Of a stretch of 64,000 bases of DNA, positions 7,687 to 17,150 are shown piece by piece (the stretch's first letter is position 1; each line of letters opens with the position of its first letter). Position numbers and translations under genes: made by a program. Location: NCBI RefSeq assembly GCF_900537995.1, contig NZ_LR027880.1, positions 2,178,001-2,242,000 on the forward strand. The letters run 5' to 3'. Below the pieces are notes generated by a model that did not search any database, was not told the origin of the DNA, and was given only the letters and a program-made list of their open reading frames with translations. The stretch comes from Roseburia intestinalis L1-82 (lineage in GTDB: Bacteria; Bacillota; Clostridia; Lachnospirales; Lachnospiraceae).

Positions 7687-9005
7687 ACTACATCTGCAAC
7701 CCCGAAAAGACCGATGAAAAAATGTTCGTTTCCTCTTATGCCTGTTCTCCGGAAACCGCAGCTTATGACTTCAAATATACTCTCGACCACTGCCGGGAAA
7801 ACAGTCCCAACAAAGCCTATCATCTGATACAGGCTTTTGCTCCGGGAGAGGTTGGTTTTGAAGAAGCACACCGCATTGGAAAGGAACTTGCAGATAAACT
7901 TTTAGAGGGGAAATATTCGTATATTGTAACCACCCATATTGATAAAGGACACGTTCATAATCACATCATTTTTTGCGCTGCTGACAACATCGAACATAAC
8001 AAATATCACGACTGCAAACAGTCCTATTATCACATCCGGAAACTGAGTGATGAGCTGTGCAGGGAGCACAATCTTTCCGTCATCATTCCGGGTGATCAGC
8101 GTGGCAGAAAATACAAAGAATGGCAGTCTGATCAGAATGGTTCTGCATGGAAAACGCAGATCAGAAAGGACATCAATTTCTGTATCAAGTCGGCTTCCAC
8201 TTATGAAGAATTTCTGCTTCTGATGAGAGCCAAAGGGTATGAAATCAAGGGGGAAACTTTTGAAGAAGGAGCTGCCAAATACATCTCATTCCGCCCTCTA
8301 GATAAAGAGCGTTTTGTGCGTGGCAGTGCGAAGTCTTTGGGTAAGGAATACACAAAGGAACGTATCAGGGAACGCATTGAAAGGAAACGGGAACGAAAGG
8401 CAGTGATTCCCAAAAGGGACTACTCTGCCCGCAGGCTCATTGACACCTCTGACGAAAAATTCAAAAGCAGTCCGGGACTGCAAAGGTGGGCTGCCATCGA
8501 GAATTTAAAGATTGCCGCACAGAGCTATAATGAGGTTGGTTCCCTTGCAGAACTGGAACACAAAATTGCAGTGAAAACCGAAGCCGGAAAGTCTGCAAAG
8601 CAGAGCGTGGTGGAACTGGAACACCGCATCAAAGACCTTGCGGAAATCATCAAATACGCACAGCAGTACAAAGACAACCGCTCCTATCATATCGGCTACA
8701 AAAAAGCCAAGAACCCTGACGCATATTTCCGCAGATACGAAAGCCAGATTATTCTTTATGGCGGCGCCAGACGTATGCTTGAACAGGCGGACATAAGCTT
8801 AAAGGGATTGAATGTCGATAAACTAAAAGCTGAGTATCAGAAACTGATGAAGCAGAAAAGCGAGCTGACTTCCACCTATAAAAATTGTGAAAAGGAAGTG
8901 CGTGAGCTGAAACGGAAACAGGAAAATCTCAATCAGTATCTCGGACGGACACAGCCCGATCCGGCACAGGAACAGCAGGAAAAAAGTAAAAATCAGACTT
9001 TATAA
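7635..9005 (+). CDS. MobA/VirD2-type relaxase
   Basis: This 456-aa protein carries the three-histidine metal motif HIDKGHVHNHIIF at about residues 101-113 and an N-terminal start MAYTKIHAIKATVDKAIDYI typical of the relaxase family (catalytic Tyr probably Y19). The C-terminal half is coiled-coil and Lys/Glu/Gln-rich. It would nick oriT, stay linked to the 5' end and be exported through the secretion channel with the VirD4 coupling protein at 57151-58968. It is the relaxase of the host element, distinct from the one at 49926-51557. The gene is convergent with the nuclease gene at 9048-10097. Confidence 0.92.
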   Translation: MAYTKIHAIKATVDKAIDYICNPEKTDEKMFVSSYACSPETAAYDFKYTLDHCRENSPNKAYHLIQAFAPGEVGFEEAHRIGKELADKLLEGKYSYIVTTHIDKGHVHNHIIFCAADNIEHNKYHDCKQSYYHIRKLSDELCREHNLSVIIPGDQRGRKYKEWQSDQNGSAWKTQIRKDINFCIKSASTYEEFLLLMRAKGYEIKGETFEEGAAKYISFRPLDKERFVRGSAKSLGKEYTKERIRERIERKRERKAVIPKRDYSARRLIDTSDEKFKSSPGLQRWAAIENLKIAAQSYNEVGSLAELEHKIAVKTEAGKSAKQSVVELEHRIKDLAEIIKYAQQYKDNRSYHIGYKKAKNPDAYFRRYESQIILYGGARRMLEQADISLKGLNVDKLKAEYQKLMKQKSELTSTYKNCEKEVRELKRKQENLNQYLGRTQPDPAQEQQEKSKNQTL

Positions 9006-9011
9006 TAATAC

Positions 9012-9043
9012 AAGGCAGATATCCAACACAGGACATCTGCCTT
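9012..9043. terminator. Bidirectional terminator between convergent genes
   Basis: AAGGCAGAT (9012-9020) pairs with ATCTGCCTT (9035-9043), extendable by a few pairs past one mismatch, with A/T runs on both sides. It lies between the relaxase and the nuclease stop codons and can serve both. Confidence 0.7.
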
Positions 9044-9047
9044 GATA

Positions 9048-10097
9048 TTATTCATCTGAATCATCAAGTCTTTGTTCAATATTAAATCGTTCACGCTCTA
9101 TCTCTTTCTTCAATTCTTCTTCTGTTGGCATATATAACTTATATTTTGAAGCATATAAATGATCATTCTCATTTAATACGGAATACTTAACCATTGTTTC
9201 ATTTTTCTCCGAGCAAAGAACAATTCCAATCGTAGGATTATCTCCTTCCGTTTTAATGTTTTCCTCAAAGTATTTTACATAAAAATCAATTTGACCGATG
9301 TCCTGATATGTGAGCTTATGTGTTTTCAAGTCAATCAAAACAAAACACTTTAGAATGTAATTATAGAACACCAAGTCGATGTAGTAATGATCCCCATCTA
9401 TAGTAATTCTTTTTTGTCTTGCTACAAAACAAAAGCCTTTTCCCAATTCAAGTAAAAAATTCTGCAAATTATCAATCAATCCCTGCTCCAGTTCATGCTC
9501 CAGGTATGTCTTATTTTCCTCTAAACCCAAAAACTCTAAAATATACGGATCTTTTAATAAATGCTTTGGTTCTGTATTAGGCTCCAGTGATTGGATTTCT
9601 CCCCTTACTTCTGCTTTTTTACCTTCGCTAGTGGCTAATATTCTCTCATAATAAAATGAATTTATCTGACGTTCTAACTGTCGTACACTCCATCCACATT
9701 CTACACATTCATTTTGATAATACTCTCTTTTTTCTTGTTCCTTTATACGCATAAGCAATCTGTAATGCGACCAACTCAATTCGGAACACACTGTGTTCCA
9801 TTTTGGATAGACCTCATAAAACTGTCGCATATTACGCAAATTTCTTTCATCAAATCCTTGCCCAAATTCTTCACTTAACCTTACCGAAACATACTTTATC
9901 AGTTGTTTTCCATAAATAGAACCATCACCACTCATTGCTTCATGTAACTGTTTTCCTATCGTCCAATAAGCGGATACCATAGCAAAGTTAACCGTTGTAG
10001 CTACTTTCTCTCGTGCTTCTAATATTGCATTTCTTATATTTTCAAATTCTGGGAATTTATCTATATCATTTGTGATAATTTCGTTATTCTTTTTCAT
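9048..10097 (-). CDS. PDDEXK nuclease-domain protein (YhcG/DUF1016 type)
   Basis: The ATG at 10097 is chosen because GGGAGG lies five bases upstream; the frame stays open 37 codons further but has no ribosome site there. The 349-aa protein has the DUF1016 N-terminal region (WTIGKQLHEA, GFDERNLRNMRQFYE, LSWSHYRLLMRI) and a C-terminal PDDEXK fold with DHYYIDLVFYN and CFVLIDLKTHK. Family members are restriction-like nucleases often found on mobile elements; the exact role here is unknown. It has its own promoter region with a 17-base palindrome that is repeated inside the gene. Confidence 0.88.
   Translation of the reverse strand: MKKNNEIITNDIDKFPEFENIRNAILEAREKVATTVNFAMVSAYWTIGKQLHEAMSGDGSIYGKQLIKYVSVRLSEEFGQGFDERNLRNMRQFYEVYPKWNTVCSELSWSHYRLLMRIKEQEKREYYQNECVECGWSVRQLERQINSFYYERILATSEGKKAEVRGEIQSLEPNTEPKHLLKDPYILEFLGLEENKTYLEHELEQGLIDNLQNFLLELGKGFCFVARQKRITIDGDHYYIDLVFYNYILKCFVLIDLKTHKLTYQDIGQIDFYVKYFEENIKTEGDNPTIGIVLCSEKNETMVKYSVLNENDHLYASKYKLYMPTEEELKKEIERERFNIEQRLDDSDE
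9782..9804. repeat. 17-bp palindrome inside the nuclease gene
   Basis: GGAACACACTGTGTTCC is a perfect palindrome around a central base. With its flanks it matches 10129-10151 over 23 bases. This copy lies in codons for WNTVCSELSW of the nuclease. Confidence 0.75.
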
Positions 10098-10128
10098 TGC
10101 TACCTCCCAAATAATACATTTCAAAAAA

Positions 10129-10151
10129 CGGAACACACTGTGTTCCATTTT
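10129..10151. promoter_or_regulatory. 17-bp palindrome upstream of the nuclease gene
   Basis: Same palindrome as at 9782-9804, here 32 bases before the nuclease start codon, where an operator would lie. A dyad in the promoter plus an identical one inside the gene suggests repression by looping, or a recognition site of the nuclease or a partner methylase. Confidence 0.5.
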
Positions 10152-10244
10152 TAACATCGGAATATATGCATTAGAATTATACCCTACAAAACCATTTTTC
10201 TCAATCAATTTTATATGCCATATTTTTTGAGAAAATAAAAAAGC

Positions 10245-10272
10245 AGGCAGCCAGCAATACAGCCAACTGCCT
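10245..10272 (-). terminator. Terminator after the ArdC-like operon
   Basis: On the minus strand AGGCAG pairs with CTGCCT around a GGCTG-rich loop and is followed by GC and six T. It lies directly after the stop of the 69-aa gene at 10280. Confidence 0.65.
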
Positions 10273-10279
10273 ATCTTTC

Positions 10280-10489
10280 CTACATATCTTCTGCCGCTTC
10301 CAGAGAAATTTCTGCAAATTCCTCATCGGTGATGCTCTGGAGCTTACCTAACACCTGCTCTCCAAGCTCCTCCATATCGCTGTCCTTTATGTGCGGCATT
10401 ACCTGTCTGATCTGCCCAATCATATCCGTCCTGTCCTGTGTCTCAAACACACACATGAAATTGATTTCTTCTACTGTGAATTTACTCAT
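10280..10489 (-). CDS. Transposon-transfer assisting protein family (69 aa)
   Basis: The small acidic protein MSKFTVEEINFMCVFETQDR matches, from memory, the putative transposon-transfer assisting family that sits next to ArdC/LtrC-like genes on Clostridia ICEs. The acidic C-terminus (ITDEEFAEISLEAAEDM) is typical. It begins five bases after the stop of the giant ArdC-like gene, so it is cotranscribed. The biochemical function is not known. Confidence 0.75.
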   Translation of the reverse strand: MSKFTVEEINFMCVFETQDRTDMIGQIRQVMPHIKDSDMEELGEQVLGKLQSITDEEFAEISLEAAEDM

Positions 10490-10493
10490 CTTC

Positions 10494-13400
10494 TTACATC
10501 TCCCTCTGTGATTTTTTCTCGGTTTCCTTTTCCGGTGAAGTACGTTCCGCCTTATCCCTCTGCTCTATGACTGCCTTTTTCTCTGCCAACTTCTCTTTTA
10601 TGGAAATTCTGCCTTTGATCTGCTCCTGTTCCTTTTTCTCCGCTCCATTGTTTAAGACATTATCAATCATGTTGTAATTTTGTTCTTCAAGCTCCTCCAC
10701 CTTTGCAAGCGGCTTGTATTCTGCCAGCTTGTCAAGCAGCTCCTTCGCCCTTCTCGCAGTCTGAACCGCTTCGCTGTCATCAATCTCCACACCCTCTCCG
10801 AAAATGTCCGTTATACCCTCTCTGACGCCTTCAGAAATGACCGCATTGAGAAAGTCATTCAGATACCCGGTATTTCCGTTTCTGATGTCCTCAGTGATGT
10901 TAGCAACCTGTGCTTCCCTGTCCTCAACCGTATCCTGATACTGATAGGTATCATAATCGTAGGAAAACTGGTCTATCTGAGAAGCAAGGATAGCCGCCTG
11001 CCACTTCTCCAGTGAACCACGCACCTCAATGTCCGGTAACTTGTCAATCAGCTCCGCTATGACCTCGATTGCTTTCGGCTCGTCTGTTATGTCCGGTACA
11101 TAATCCAAAACCTCCAGATCAATGACCTTGCCGGAGAGAATATCCATTTCCACGTCCTCATAACGCTCGGTTCCCTCGGTGTGTATGTTAATGCCGATAC
11201 TCGGAATCCCATTCATGCGCTCCGGCGGTATGCTTTTCCACACAGCGATTGCTTCCTCCACGCTTGCGATATTCTCATGGAACTCTCCCAGACTGTGAAA
11301 TTCGCCGCACTCTGCAACCGTTAAGGTAATGGTTTTCTCCGGTATGGCTTCCACAGCAGACGCTTTCTGCATTGCCTGTTTCTCTGCAAGATAGCTTTCC
11401 ACTTCCGGAAGATAAGTTGCAAGTGTTCCGGTCTTGCCCTCTGTGATAGGATTGATGTCAACCTTTACCCCGCCAATCATAAGACCGTCCTCGTTAAAGA
11501 CATTGAACAGATCATCTTCATGCTCCCTGCCCTTATACTCCACAACCACATCCAGATCGGAGCCTGCTTTCTCCAGACCTCTGCATCTGCTTCCGGACAC
11601 CACCACATCCACAAGCTCAACATCTATCTCATACTCGTCAAGCTTGGATTGCAGATATGCCCATACCGTCTGCTCTATATCGTCCTGTGTCTGTCCGTTG
11701 ATTCCGTTAAATAATTCCTCTGTCTTTGCCTTGAAATCAGCAACAACACTGTCTGCTTCCTCCCGGATACGCTCGCTTAACCGTTCACGCTCCACCGCTT
11801 CTGTTTTCTCCATAAGCTCCTCATAGTCCACCGGAATACGCTTATCCTGTTCCGACAGTCCAAAGTCCTCCAGAACGTCCTTTAACGCCGCATGAATGGA
11901 AATATCAGGATTATCATACACGCCACCGTCAACCAGCTTATAATCCGCATCAAAAACGGAATAATCATATCCCTCCGTACAGGTCTGTATGCTGACAAAT
12001 TTATCTTTTATGGAAAATGCCATCTGCTCCGGCTCTTTTACCTCAAAATACGGATTATCCCACTCCGTAATCGGTACATTTTCCTCGATGTGCTTTTGGT
12101 TGGCAGTAGGCATTAACTTCTCCATCTTGCCCTGTTCATAGAGCGTATCGAACCGGCTCATATAAAGGGAAATATCATCAAGACCGCCCTGTTTCAACTG
12201 ATGTTCAAAACGCCGCTTCACAAAGTCTTTCACTTCCTCCGGTGTCATATCCCGGTGTACTCTTACCTTGTCGATGCCGATACTGTCACTCAACGTCTGC
12301 AAATCGTCCATGAAGTGCTTACTTTCCTTTGCTTCACTGCTGTGGGTAAAATCAAGGGAAAGGACGTTTTCGTTATTCTTTACATGGATTACATCAAATT
12401 CAATGCCATGCACACTGACACCAAAGGTTGTCCTTGCCTTGTCATCGCTGTACTGTGCATCTTTGCCACGATAAGCCTGAAAGGCTTCCATTGCTTCAGA
12501 AATGCTGTCAAAACGCTCCAGCTTGCTCCTTTCTGAGCTGTTCTCTGCCCATGTGCTTAAATCGGCAATGACATAGTAGGATACCTTGTCATTATCAATA
12601 TCCATATGCTTCTGAAGCTGTCTTGCTTCCATGATGCGCTCAAGCTGTGTCCTTCCGTTTACCATGTAGAAACCAATGTTATTTTCCTTGTTGAAAGGCA
12701 TATTCGCCATTTCCCGCTCTGCTTCATATAAAGCAGCCGCAGCTTCCTCATAGGTATCGCAATGCACTCCTGCTGGTGTGATGTCCTTGATCTGGCTTTG
12801 CAAATGCAAAAGCCTGAAATCCCCGTCTGCATACGGATCGTCAATGGCAAAGTAATTCTGTTCAAAGTCAAGCATACTGACCTCACGCCATTCGTTGTAA
12901 TTGACGAGGAACACTTCATTTTCCCTGTCCGGTTCATCGTCTGCATGTTCCTGTGCTATCTCCGAAAGGATCTCCGTTGTTTCATCAATGACCAAAGTCT
13001 GTTCTTGTGTATGCTCTGCCATAAGCTCCTTTGTAAATTCCGGCACTTCCCTGTAACCAAAGGAATCCACATAATGGCTTGTATTCTCTCCGTTCTGATG
13101 AAGCACCACCACATCACTGACGGAAAGGGAATGTCCCCGAAAATCTGCCGGACGATCTATATTAAAGCGGGTGTAAATATCTTCAAGGTTTGTGCCCCCC
13201 TCTAACGGTGCGGTATAAAGCAGATCATAATTCTCCTTTGTAACCGCAATGCCCTTGCTTTCAAGATAGTCCATTCCCATAAAGTGAATGTCCCTTGCTT
13301 CCTCTGTATCTTTGAGCTGATATATGCCAAATCTGTCCTCACTGCCAAATAGAAGCTGTGCTTCCCTGTTTGCAGGGCTTTCCTCTAACTCCTGTTTCAT

Positions 13401-15362
13401 ACTCTGGTGTTCCAGATAGGCACTCCAATCGTCCTTTTCCACTCCGAAAATGCCCTCATGCTCCTTTAATTCTTCCAAATCTTCAATGAGCGTTTCGGAA
13501 CCGTCCTCATGGAGCTGATACACAGCCACATCTTCCCCGAAAAGCTCTGTTGCCTTATCCTTTGTCAAAGGCAGCATTTCATTCCAGGAATAACCATACT
13601 CATGCATCTCAGAAAGACCTATCCTGCCATCCGGAAGTGCATCAATCTCCGCCTGTGCATCTATGACAGTAAGCGCTTCATTGACAGGCTGATTTTCTAT
13701 CATGTATGCAAGTTTCTCCGCCAATTCTCTTGTCTTTTCCATGTCATCGAGCTTGTAATTGTAATTCACAATCAGATTTCTCTCATCATCCGTAAAGACC
13801 GTTGCCCCATGCTCCATGCGGTTGATAAGGTTCTCTGCCTGCTGTATGGCAGACAATTCCGTTGATGCACTCACGCCTATATCTGCATCGTATGCAAAAT
13901 CAAAAAACTGCGGTGCGTGTTCATTCAGTCCGGCACTGGAACTAATCAAAGTCATTTCTGCCCCATGTTCTTTCAGATACAAATTATAATCTCCGTCCCA
14001 CTCATTCTCGTTAAGCAGCGCCATATCATAAAGCAGCTTTTTAACTTCATCCGGGGACATATTTGTGATTTTGGAAATCTCCCATTCACTTCCCATCGAA
14101 CCGGAGAATTTTACCACTACATCTCCGGCAGCAACAGGCTCCATTGCTCTATCATAGATTTCCTTTCGTTCTTTCATATCCACAAGTTCCTCTGTATCGG
14201 TATTGTAGCGGACATCAAGGTGGTATTCTCCAAATTCTTTTGTATCTTCGTTGGCAATCTCGGTAGTCCATGCCCCTTTACTCTCCAGATATGCTTGAAT
14301 ACTCAGCTTATTGTCCTCACTCATGGCTGAAAGAACGTCCATAAGCTCCTGTCTGTCCATGCCCACAACACTCACAAGGCTGTATTGTGTCAGATCATCA
14401 TTCTGTATCAGAAGAATACTCTCCTTATTCTGTTCCTGCTCCACTGCCCTGTCCTTCTGTAACTCTGCTAACCTGTCCTCAATGCCTGTGATCAGCTCCG
14501 AAGCGGTCTTTCGTATGATATCAAGGGAAGATTTCAGTTCTTTCATATCCCGGTCACTGCTCCATCCGGCGATATACCCAAAGGAATAGTCTGAGGTATC
14601 AATGCCGAAGTGCTGACACACCGTATAGGCAACGCTCTCTGCTTCCACTTCCTTTGTGTTGCGGTCTTTGTCTAAGACCGCATCTATATCCTGATTCTGT
14701 TCCCGGTCATGGAGCTTTGCGTGTGCCACCTCATGGATAGCGGTCTTTACGGTCTGGCTCTGGCTCATGCCCTCCTGTATGGCAATCCGGTGGTCTGTGG
14801 TGTGGAAATATCCCTTTGCCTCCCCTTCTATATCTTCATAGGTAATGGGAACCGGGGAAACCTCCGTAAGTGCCTGCATAAAATCCTCATAGTCCTCCAC
14901 TCTTCCCGAAAGCTCATTTACCCCTATATCCGGCAGCTCTTTTCCGTCCGTCTGTGACACATCAAAGACCGGAACCACACGAAAGGCGGGTATCTTAATC
15001 TCCACTTCCTCCGTAATGGGCATTCCGTTCTTATCAAGCATAATCTCTCCCGTTACCGGATCAAGTTTCTCCTGTTCTTCCTTAATCTTGTACGGTGCCG
15101 GAGCAAGGATACGGATACCCTTTTCCCCTTTCTTAACGTGCCTGTCAAAATTCTTCTGCCAAGCCTTAAATCCGGCCACTAACGTAGCGTCAGGCTTTTG
15201 CATTGCGATTAACATGGTATTGTTAAAGCTGTAATTGTGGAATTTTGACATGGTATTCAGATATGTCTTGTACTTCTCGCTTTCAAAAAGCTCCTTGATA
15301 CCCTGCTCCAGCTTCTCCGTTATTTCCTGTACTTTCTGTTTTTCTGTTTTAGCATCTGCCAT
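10494..15362 (-). CDS. Giant ArdC-like antirestriction protein with metallopeptidase and nucleotidyltransferase motifs
   Basis: From the ATG at 15362 (AAGGAA upstream; a GTG at 15401 is in frame) the protein has 1,622 residues. The N-terminus is ArdC-like ssDNA binding (YLNTMSKFHNYSFNNTMLI, then AFRVVPVFDVSQTDG). A zinc peptidase motif AIHEVAHAKLHD follows near residue 210 and AESVAYTVCQHFG near 245. Long acidic repeat-like parts follow (YodL/LPD-type). Near residues 1255-1275 lies a Pol-beta nucleotidyltransferase motif, SGSRCRGLEKAGSDLDVVVE. The basic tail contains GRISIKEKLAEKK. ArdC proteins protect incoming single strands and block restriction in the recipient. The role of the nucleotidyltransferase is unknown. 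Confidence 0.85.
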   Translation of the reverse strand: MADAKTEKQKVQEITEKLEQGIKELFESEKYKTYLNTMSKFHNYSFNNTMLIAMQKPDATLVAGFKAWQKNFDRHVKKGEKGIRILAPAPYKIKEEQEKLDPVTGEIMLDKNGMPITEEVEIKIPAFRVVPVFDVSQTDGKELPDIGVNELSGRVEDYEDFMQALTEVSPVPITYEDIEGEAKGYFHTTDHRIAIQEGMSQSQTVKTAIHEVAHAKLHDREQNQDIDAVLDKDRNTKEVEAESVAYTVCQHFGIDTSDYSFGYIAGWSSDRDMKELKSSLDIIRKTASELITGIEDRLAELQKDRAVEQEQNKESILLIQNDDLTQYSLVSVVGMDRQELMDVLSAMSEDNKLSIQAYLESKGAWTTEIANEDTKEFGEYHLDVRYNTDTEELVDMKERKEIYDRAMEPVAAGDVVVKFSGSMGSEWEISKITNMSPDEVKKLLYDMALLNENEWDGDYNLYLKEHGAEMTLISSSAGLNEHAPQFFDFAYDADIGVSASTELSAIQQAENLINRMEHGATVFTDDERNLIVNYNYKLDDMEKTRELAEKLAYMIENQPVNEALTVIDAQAEIDALPDGRIGLSEMHEYGYSWNEMLPLTKDKATELFGEDVAVYQLHEDGSETLIEDLEELKEHEGIFGVEKDDWSAYLEHQSMKQELEESPANREAQLLFGSEDRFGIYQLKDTEEARDIHFMGMDYLESKGIAVTKENYDLLYTAPLEGGTNLEDIYTRFNIDRPADFRGHSLSVSDVVVLHQNGENTSHYVDSFGYREVPEFTKELMAEHTQEQTLVIDETTEILSEIAQEHADDEPDRENEVFLVNYNEWREVSMLDFEQNYFAIDDPYADGDFRLLHLQSQIKDITPAGVHCDTYEEAAAALYEAEREMANMPFNKENNIGFYMVNGRTQLERIMEARQLQKHMDIDNDKVSYYVIADLSTWAENSSERSKLERFDSISEAMEAFQAYRGKDAQYSDDKARTTFGVSVHGIEFDVIHVKNNENVLSLDFTHSSEAKESKHFMDDLQTLSDSIGIDKVRVHRDMTPEEVKDFVKRRFEHQLKQGGLDDISLYMSRFDTLYEQGKMEKLMPTANQKHIEENVPITEWDNPYFEVKEPEQMAFSIKDKFVSIQTCTEGYDYSVFDADYKLVDGGVYDNPDISIHAALKDVLEDFGLSEQDKRIPVDYEELMEKTEAVERERLSERIREEADSVVADFKAKTEELFNGINGQTQDDIEQTVWAYLQSKLDEYEIDVELVDVVVSGSRCRGLEKAGSDLDVVVEYKGREHEDDLFNVFNEDGLMIGGVKVDINPITEGKTGTLATYLPEVESYLAEKQAMQKASAVEAIPEKTITLTVAECGEFHSLGEFHENIASVEEAIAVWKSIPPERMNGIPSIGINIHTEGTERYEDVEMDILSGKVIDLEVLDYVPDITDEPKAIEVIAELIDKLPDIEVRGSLEKWQAAILASQIDQFSYDYDTYQYQDTVEDREAQVANITEDIRNGNTGYLNDFLNAVISEGVREGITDIFGEGVEIDDSEAVQTARRAKELLDKLAEYKPLAKVEELEEQNYNMIDNVLNNGAEKKEQEQIKGRISIKEKLAEKKAVIEQRDKAERTSPEKETEKKSQREM

Positions 15363-15429
15363 TGTATTTCCTTGTATGATAATTAGGAAGTTAATTATCA
15401 CATATTTCCTTTCTTTTAATATCGTGGTT

Positions 15430-15641
15430 CAATACAATTCAGATACTATGGACTTTTGATTTGTTTTCTGTAGCTTGACTACTCAACTGGAGTGTATTGC
15501 CACTACCTTTATCTGAATTGTTTATTAGCTGGATGTTGCCGGAGTGTTTTTCACTCAGAGTACTTATTTCTATCAAGTCTACGATGATAATCGTTGGTGG
15601 ACATCATGGTATCAGACTTTAGGAAAGGGAGGTACAACCTC
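15430..15641 (+). ncRNA. Candidate bridge RNA region of the IS110 element
   Basis: IS110 elements are known to encode a structured bridge RNA in a non-coding end that guides target choice. This 210-base 5' stretch has no frame and contains small hairpins: ACTC/GAGT (15481-15493), GAGTG/CACTC (15542-15556) and ACGAT-GATA-ATCGT (15581-15594). The RNA itself is inferred from family knowledge; its ends and loops are not determined. Confidence 0.35.
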
Positions 15642-16811
15642 ATGAAAATTTACGTAGGCATTGATATTGCCAAACTTAATCATTTCGCCGCTGCGATTTC
15701 TTCCGACGGTGAAATAATCATTGAGCCGTTCAAATTCACAAATGACGCTGATGGCTTCCAACTGCTGGTCTCTAAACTCGAATCATTCGATAAGAACAGC
15801 CTCATCATCGGTCTTGAGTCAACGGCACACTACGGTGACAACCTTGTTCGATACCTTGTTACTGAGCTTTACCAAGTGTGTGTGTTGAACCCCATCAAAA
15901 CCTGTCAAATGCGAAAAAATAACGTTCGCAAAACTAAGACAGATAAGGTCGACACTTACGTGATTGCTAAAACTCTTATGATGCAGGACAACCTCAGATT
16001 CGTCAGCTTCTTCGATCTCGATATGATGGATCTTAAGGCATTGGGACGTTTCCGTCAGAAAACCATAAAGCAACGTACCCGATTGAAAATTCAACTGACA
16101 ACCTATGTTGATCAGGTCTTTCCGGAGATTCAATACTTTTTCAAATCCGGTCTGCATCAACACGCTGTCTATGCTTTATTAAAAGAAGCACCTTCTCCAA
16201 AAGAGATTGCTTCCATGCATATGACTCATCTGGCAAATCTGCTCAAAGTGAACTCACACGGACACTTTACCAAAGAACAGGCCAAAGAATTAAGAGTTCT
16301 CGCACAGAAGTCTGTCGGTGCTAACGACAGCGCTATATCTATTCAGATAACTCAAACCATTCAACAAATCGAGTTACTGGATAGCCAATTAGAAAAGATT
16401 GAAGCTGAGATGACGGATATCATGAAATTCAACGATTCTGTCATCATGACCATTCCTGGTATCGGTTATATCAATGGTGGAATGATTCTTGGTGAAATAG
16501 GTGATATTCACCGTTTCTCCAATCCTAACAAGCTGCTTGCTTTTGCCGGTTTGGATCCTTCTGTTTATCAGTCTGGTAACTTTCAGGCTAAGACAACAAG
16601 GATGTCCAAACGTGGCTCTCGTGTTTTACGATATGCCCTTGTAAATGCAGCTTGGAACGTTGTCAGAAACAACGCAACCTTCAAGGCTTATTATGATGCC
16701 AAGAGGGCTGAAGGCCGGTCTCACTACAATGCACTTGGGCACTGTGCCGGCAAGCTTGTCAGAGTCATCTGGAAGATGCTCACTGGCGAAGTAGAATTCA
16801 ACCTCGAATAA
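15642..16811 (+). CDS. IS110-family transposase (DEDD/serine recombinase)
   Basis: The 389-aa protein starts [18 protein letters not shown] at the ATG with GGGAGG upstream; an earlier in-frame ATG at 15594 has none. Acidic residues of the RuvC-like DEDD domain are visible ([21 protein letters not shown]). The C-terminal Tnp_20 domain has [30 protein letters not shown] and SKRGSRVLR, the last holding the catalytic serine. Length and motifs are complete, so the gene looks intact. Its base composition resembles the host DNA. Confidence 0.93.
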   Translation: MKIYVGIDIAKLNHFAAAISSDGEIIIEPFKFTNDADGFQLLVSKLESFDKNSLIIGLESTAHYGDNLVRYLVTELYQVCVLNPIKTCQMRKNNVRKTKTDKVDTYVIAKTLMMQDNLRFVSFFDLDMMDLKALGRFRQKTIKQRTRLKIQLTTYVDQVFPEIQYFFKSGLHQHAVYALLKEAPSPKEIASMHMTHLANLLKVNSHGHFTKEQAKELRVLAQKSVGANDSAISIQITQTIQQIELLDSQLEKIEAEMTDIMKFNDSVIMTIPGIGYINGGMILGEIGDIHRFSNPNKLLAFAGLDPSVYQSGNFQAKTTRMSKRGSRVLRYALVNAAWNVVRNNATFKAYYDAKRAEGRSHYNALGHCAGKLVRVIWKMLTGEVEFNLE

Positions 16812-16972
16812 GAGGTCTGTATACCAATATCGATAGATTTTGAAAAAGCACCCTAAGGGAGCTCTATTAAAGTTACCCTTTTTTACCACCGATATGAAAA
16901 AGAAATTTTTTGCTAATTTATGGTTGACTTTTCATAGCTGGTCTCCATCTGCTTATTTTTTGCATGACAAAA

Positions 16973-16992
16973 GGCAGCCATTATTGACTGCC
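16973..16992 (-). terminator. Weak terminator hairpin
   Basis: GGCAG (16973-16977) pairs with CTGCC (16988-16992). On the minus strand the hairpin is followed by TTTTG. It lies 160 bases downstream of the winged-helix remnant at 17151 and may end minus-strand transcription before the IS110 element. Confidence 0.4.
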
Positions 16993-17150
16993 CTTGCACA
17001 ATTACGATATTCACTTATATCTTTATTATTACTGCCCTGATTCGTTTTGATTTCTGCAATGTACTCCTGTCTCCTTTCTGCACCTGTCGCTGTAAATGTT
17101 TTTTACAAATAAAAAAGACAACCAAGATTTTGTTTCTTAATTGCCTGTTT

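Larger units (their letters stand above)
15419..16895 (+). mobile_element. IS110-family insertion sequence
   Basis: The element contains one transposase gene and about 210 bases of 5' non-coding DNA. The suggested ends carry short inverted matches, ATATCGTGGT at 15419-15428 and ACCACCGATAT at 16885-16895, but IS110 elements often lack clear ends, so the borders are approximate. It lies 57 bases upstream of the ArdC-like gene and probably separates that gene from its former promoter. From 16812 to 17150 there is no gene, only the element's end and a hairpin at 16973-16992. Confidence 0.65.

Noticed and set aside
7593..7871. Minus-strand 92-codon frame over mobC and the relaxase start
   Set aside because: It is antisense to two well-supported genes and has no ribosome site.
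12659..13205. Frames on both strands inside the ArdC-like gene
   Set aside because: They are shadows of the 1,622-residue frame; the products are low in acidic residues and have no known motif.
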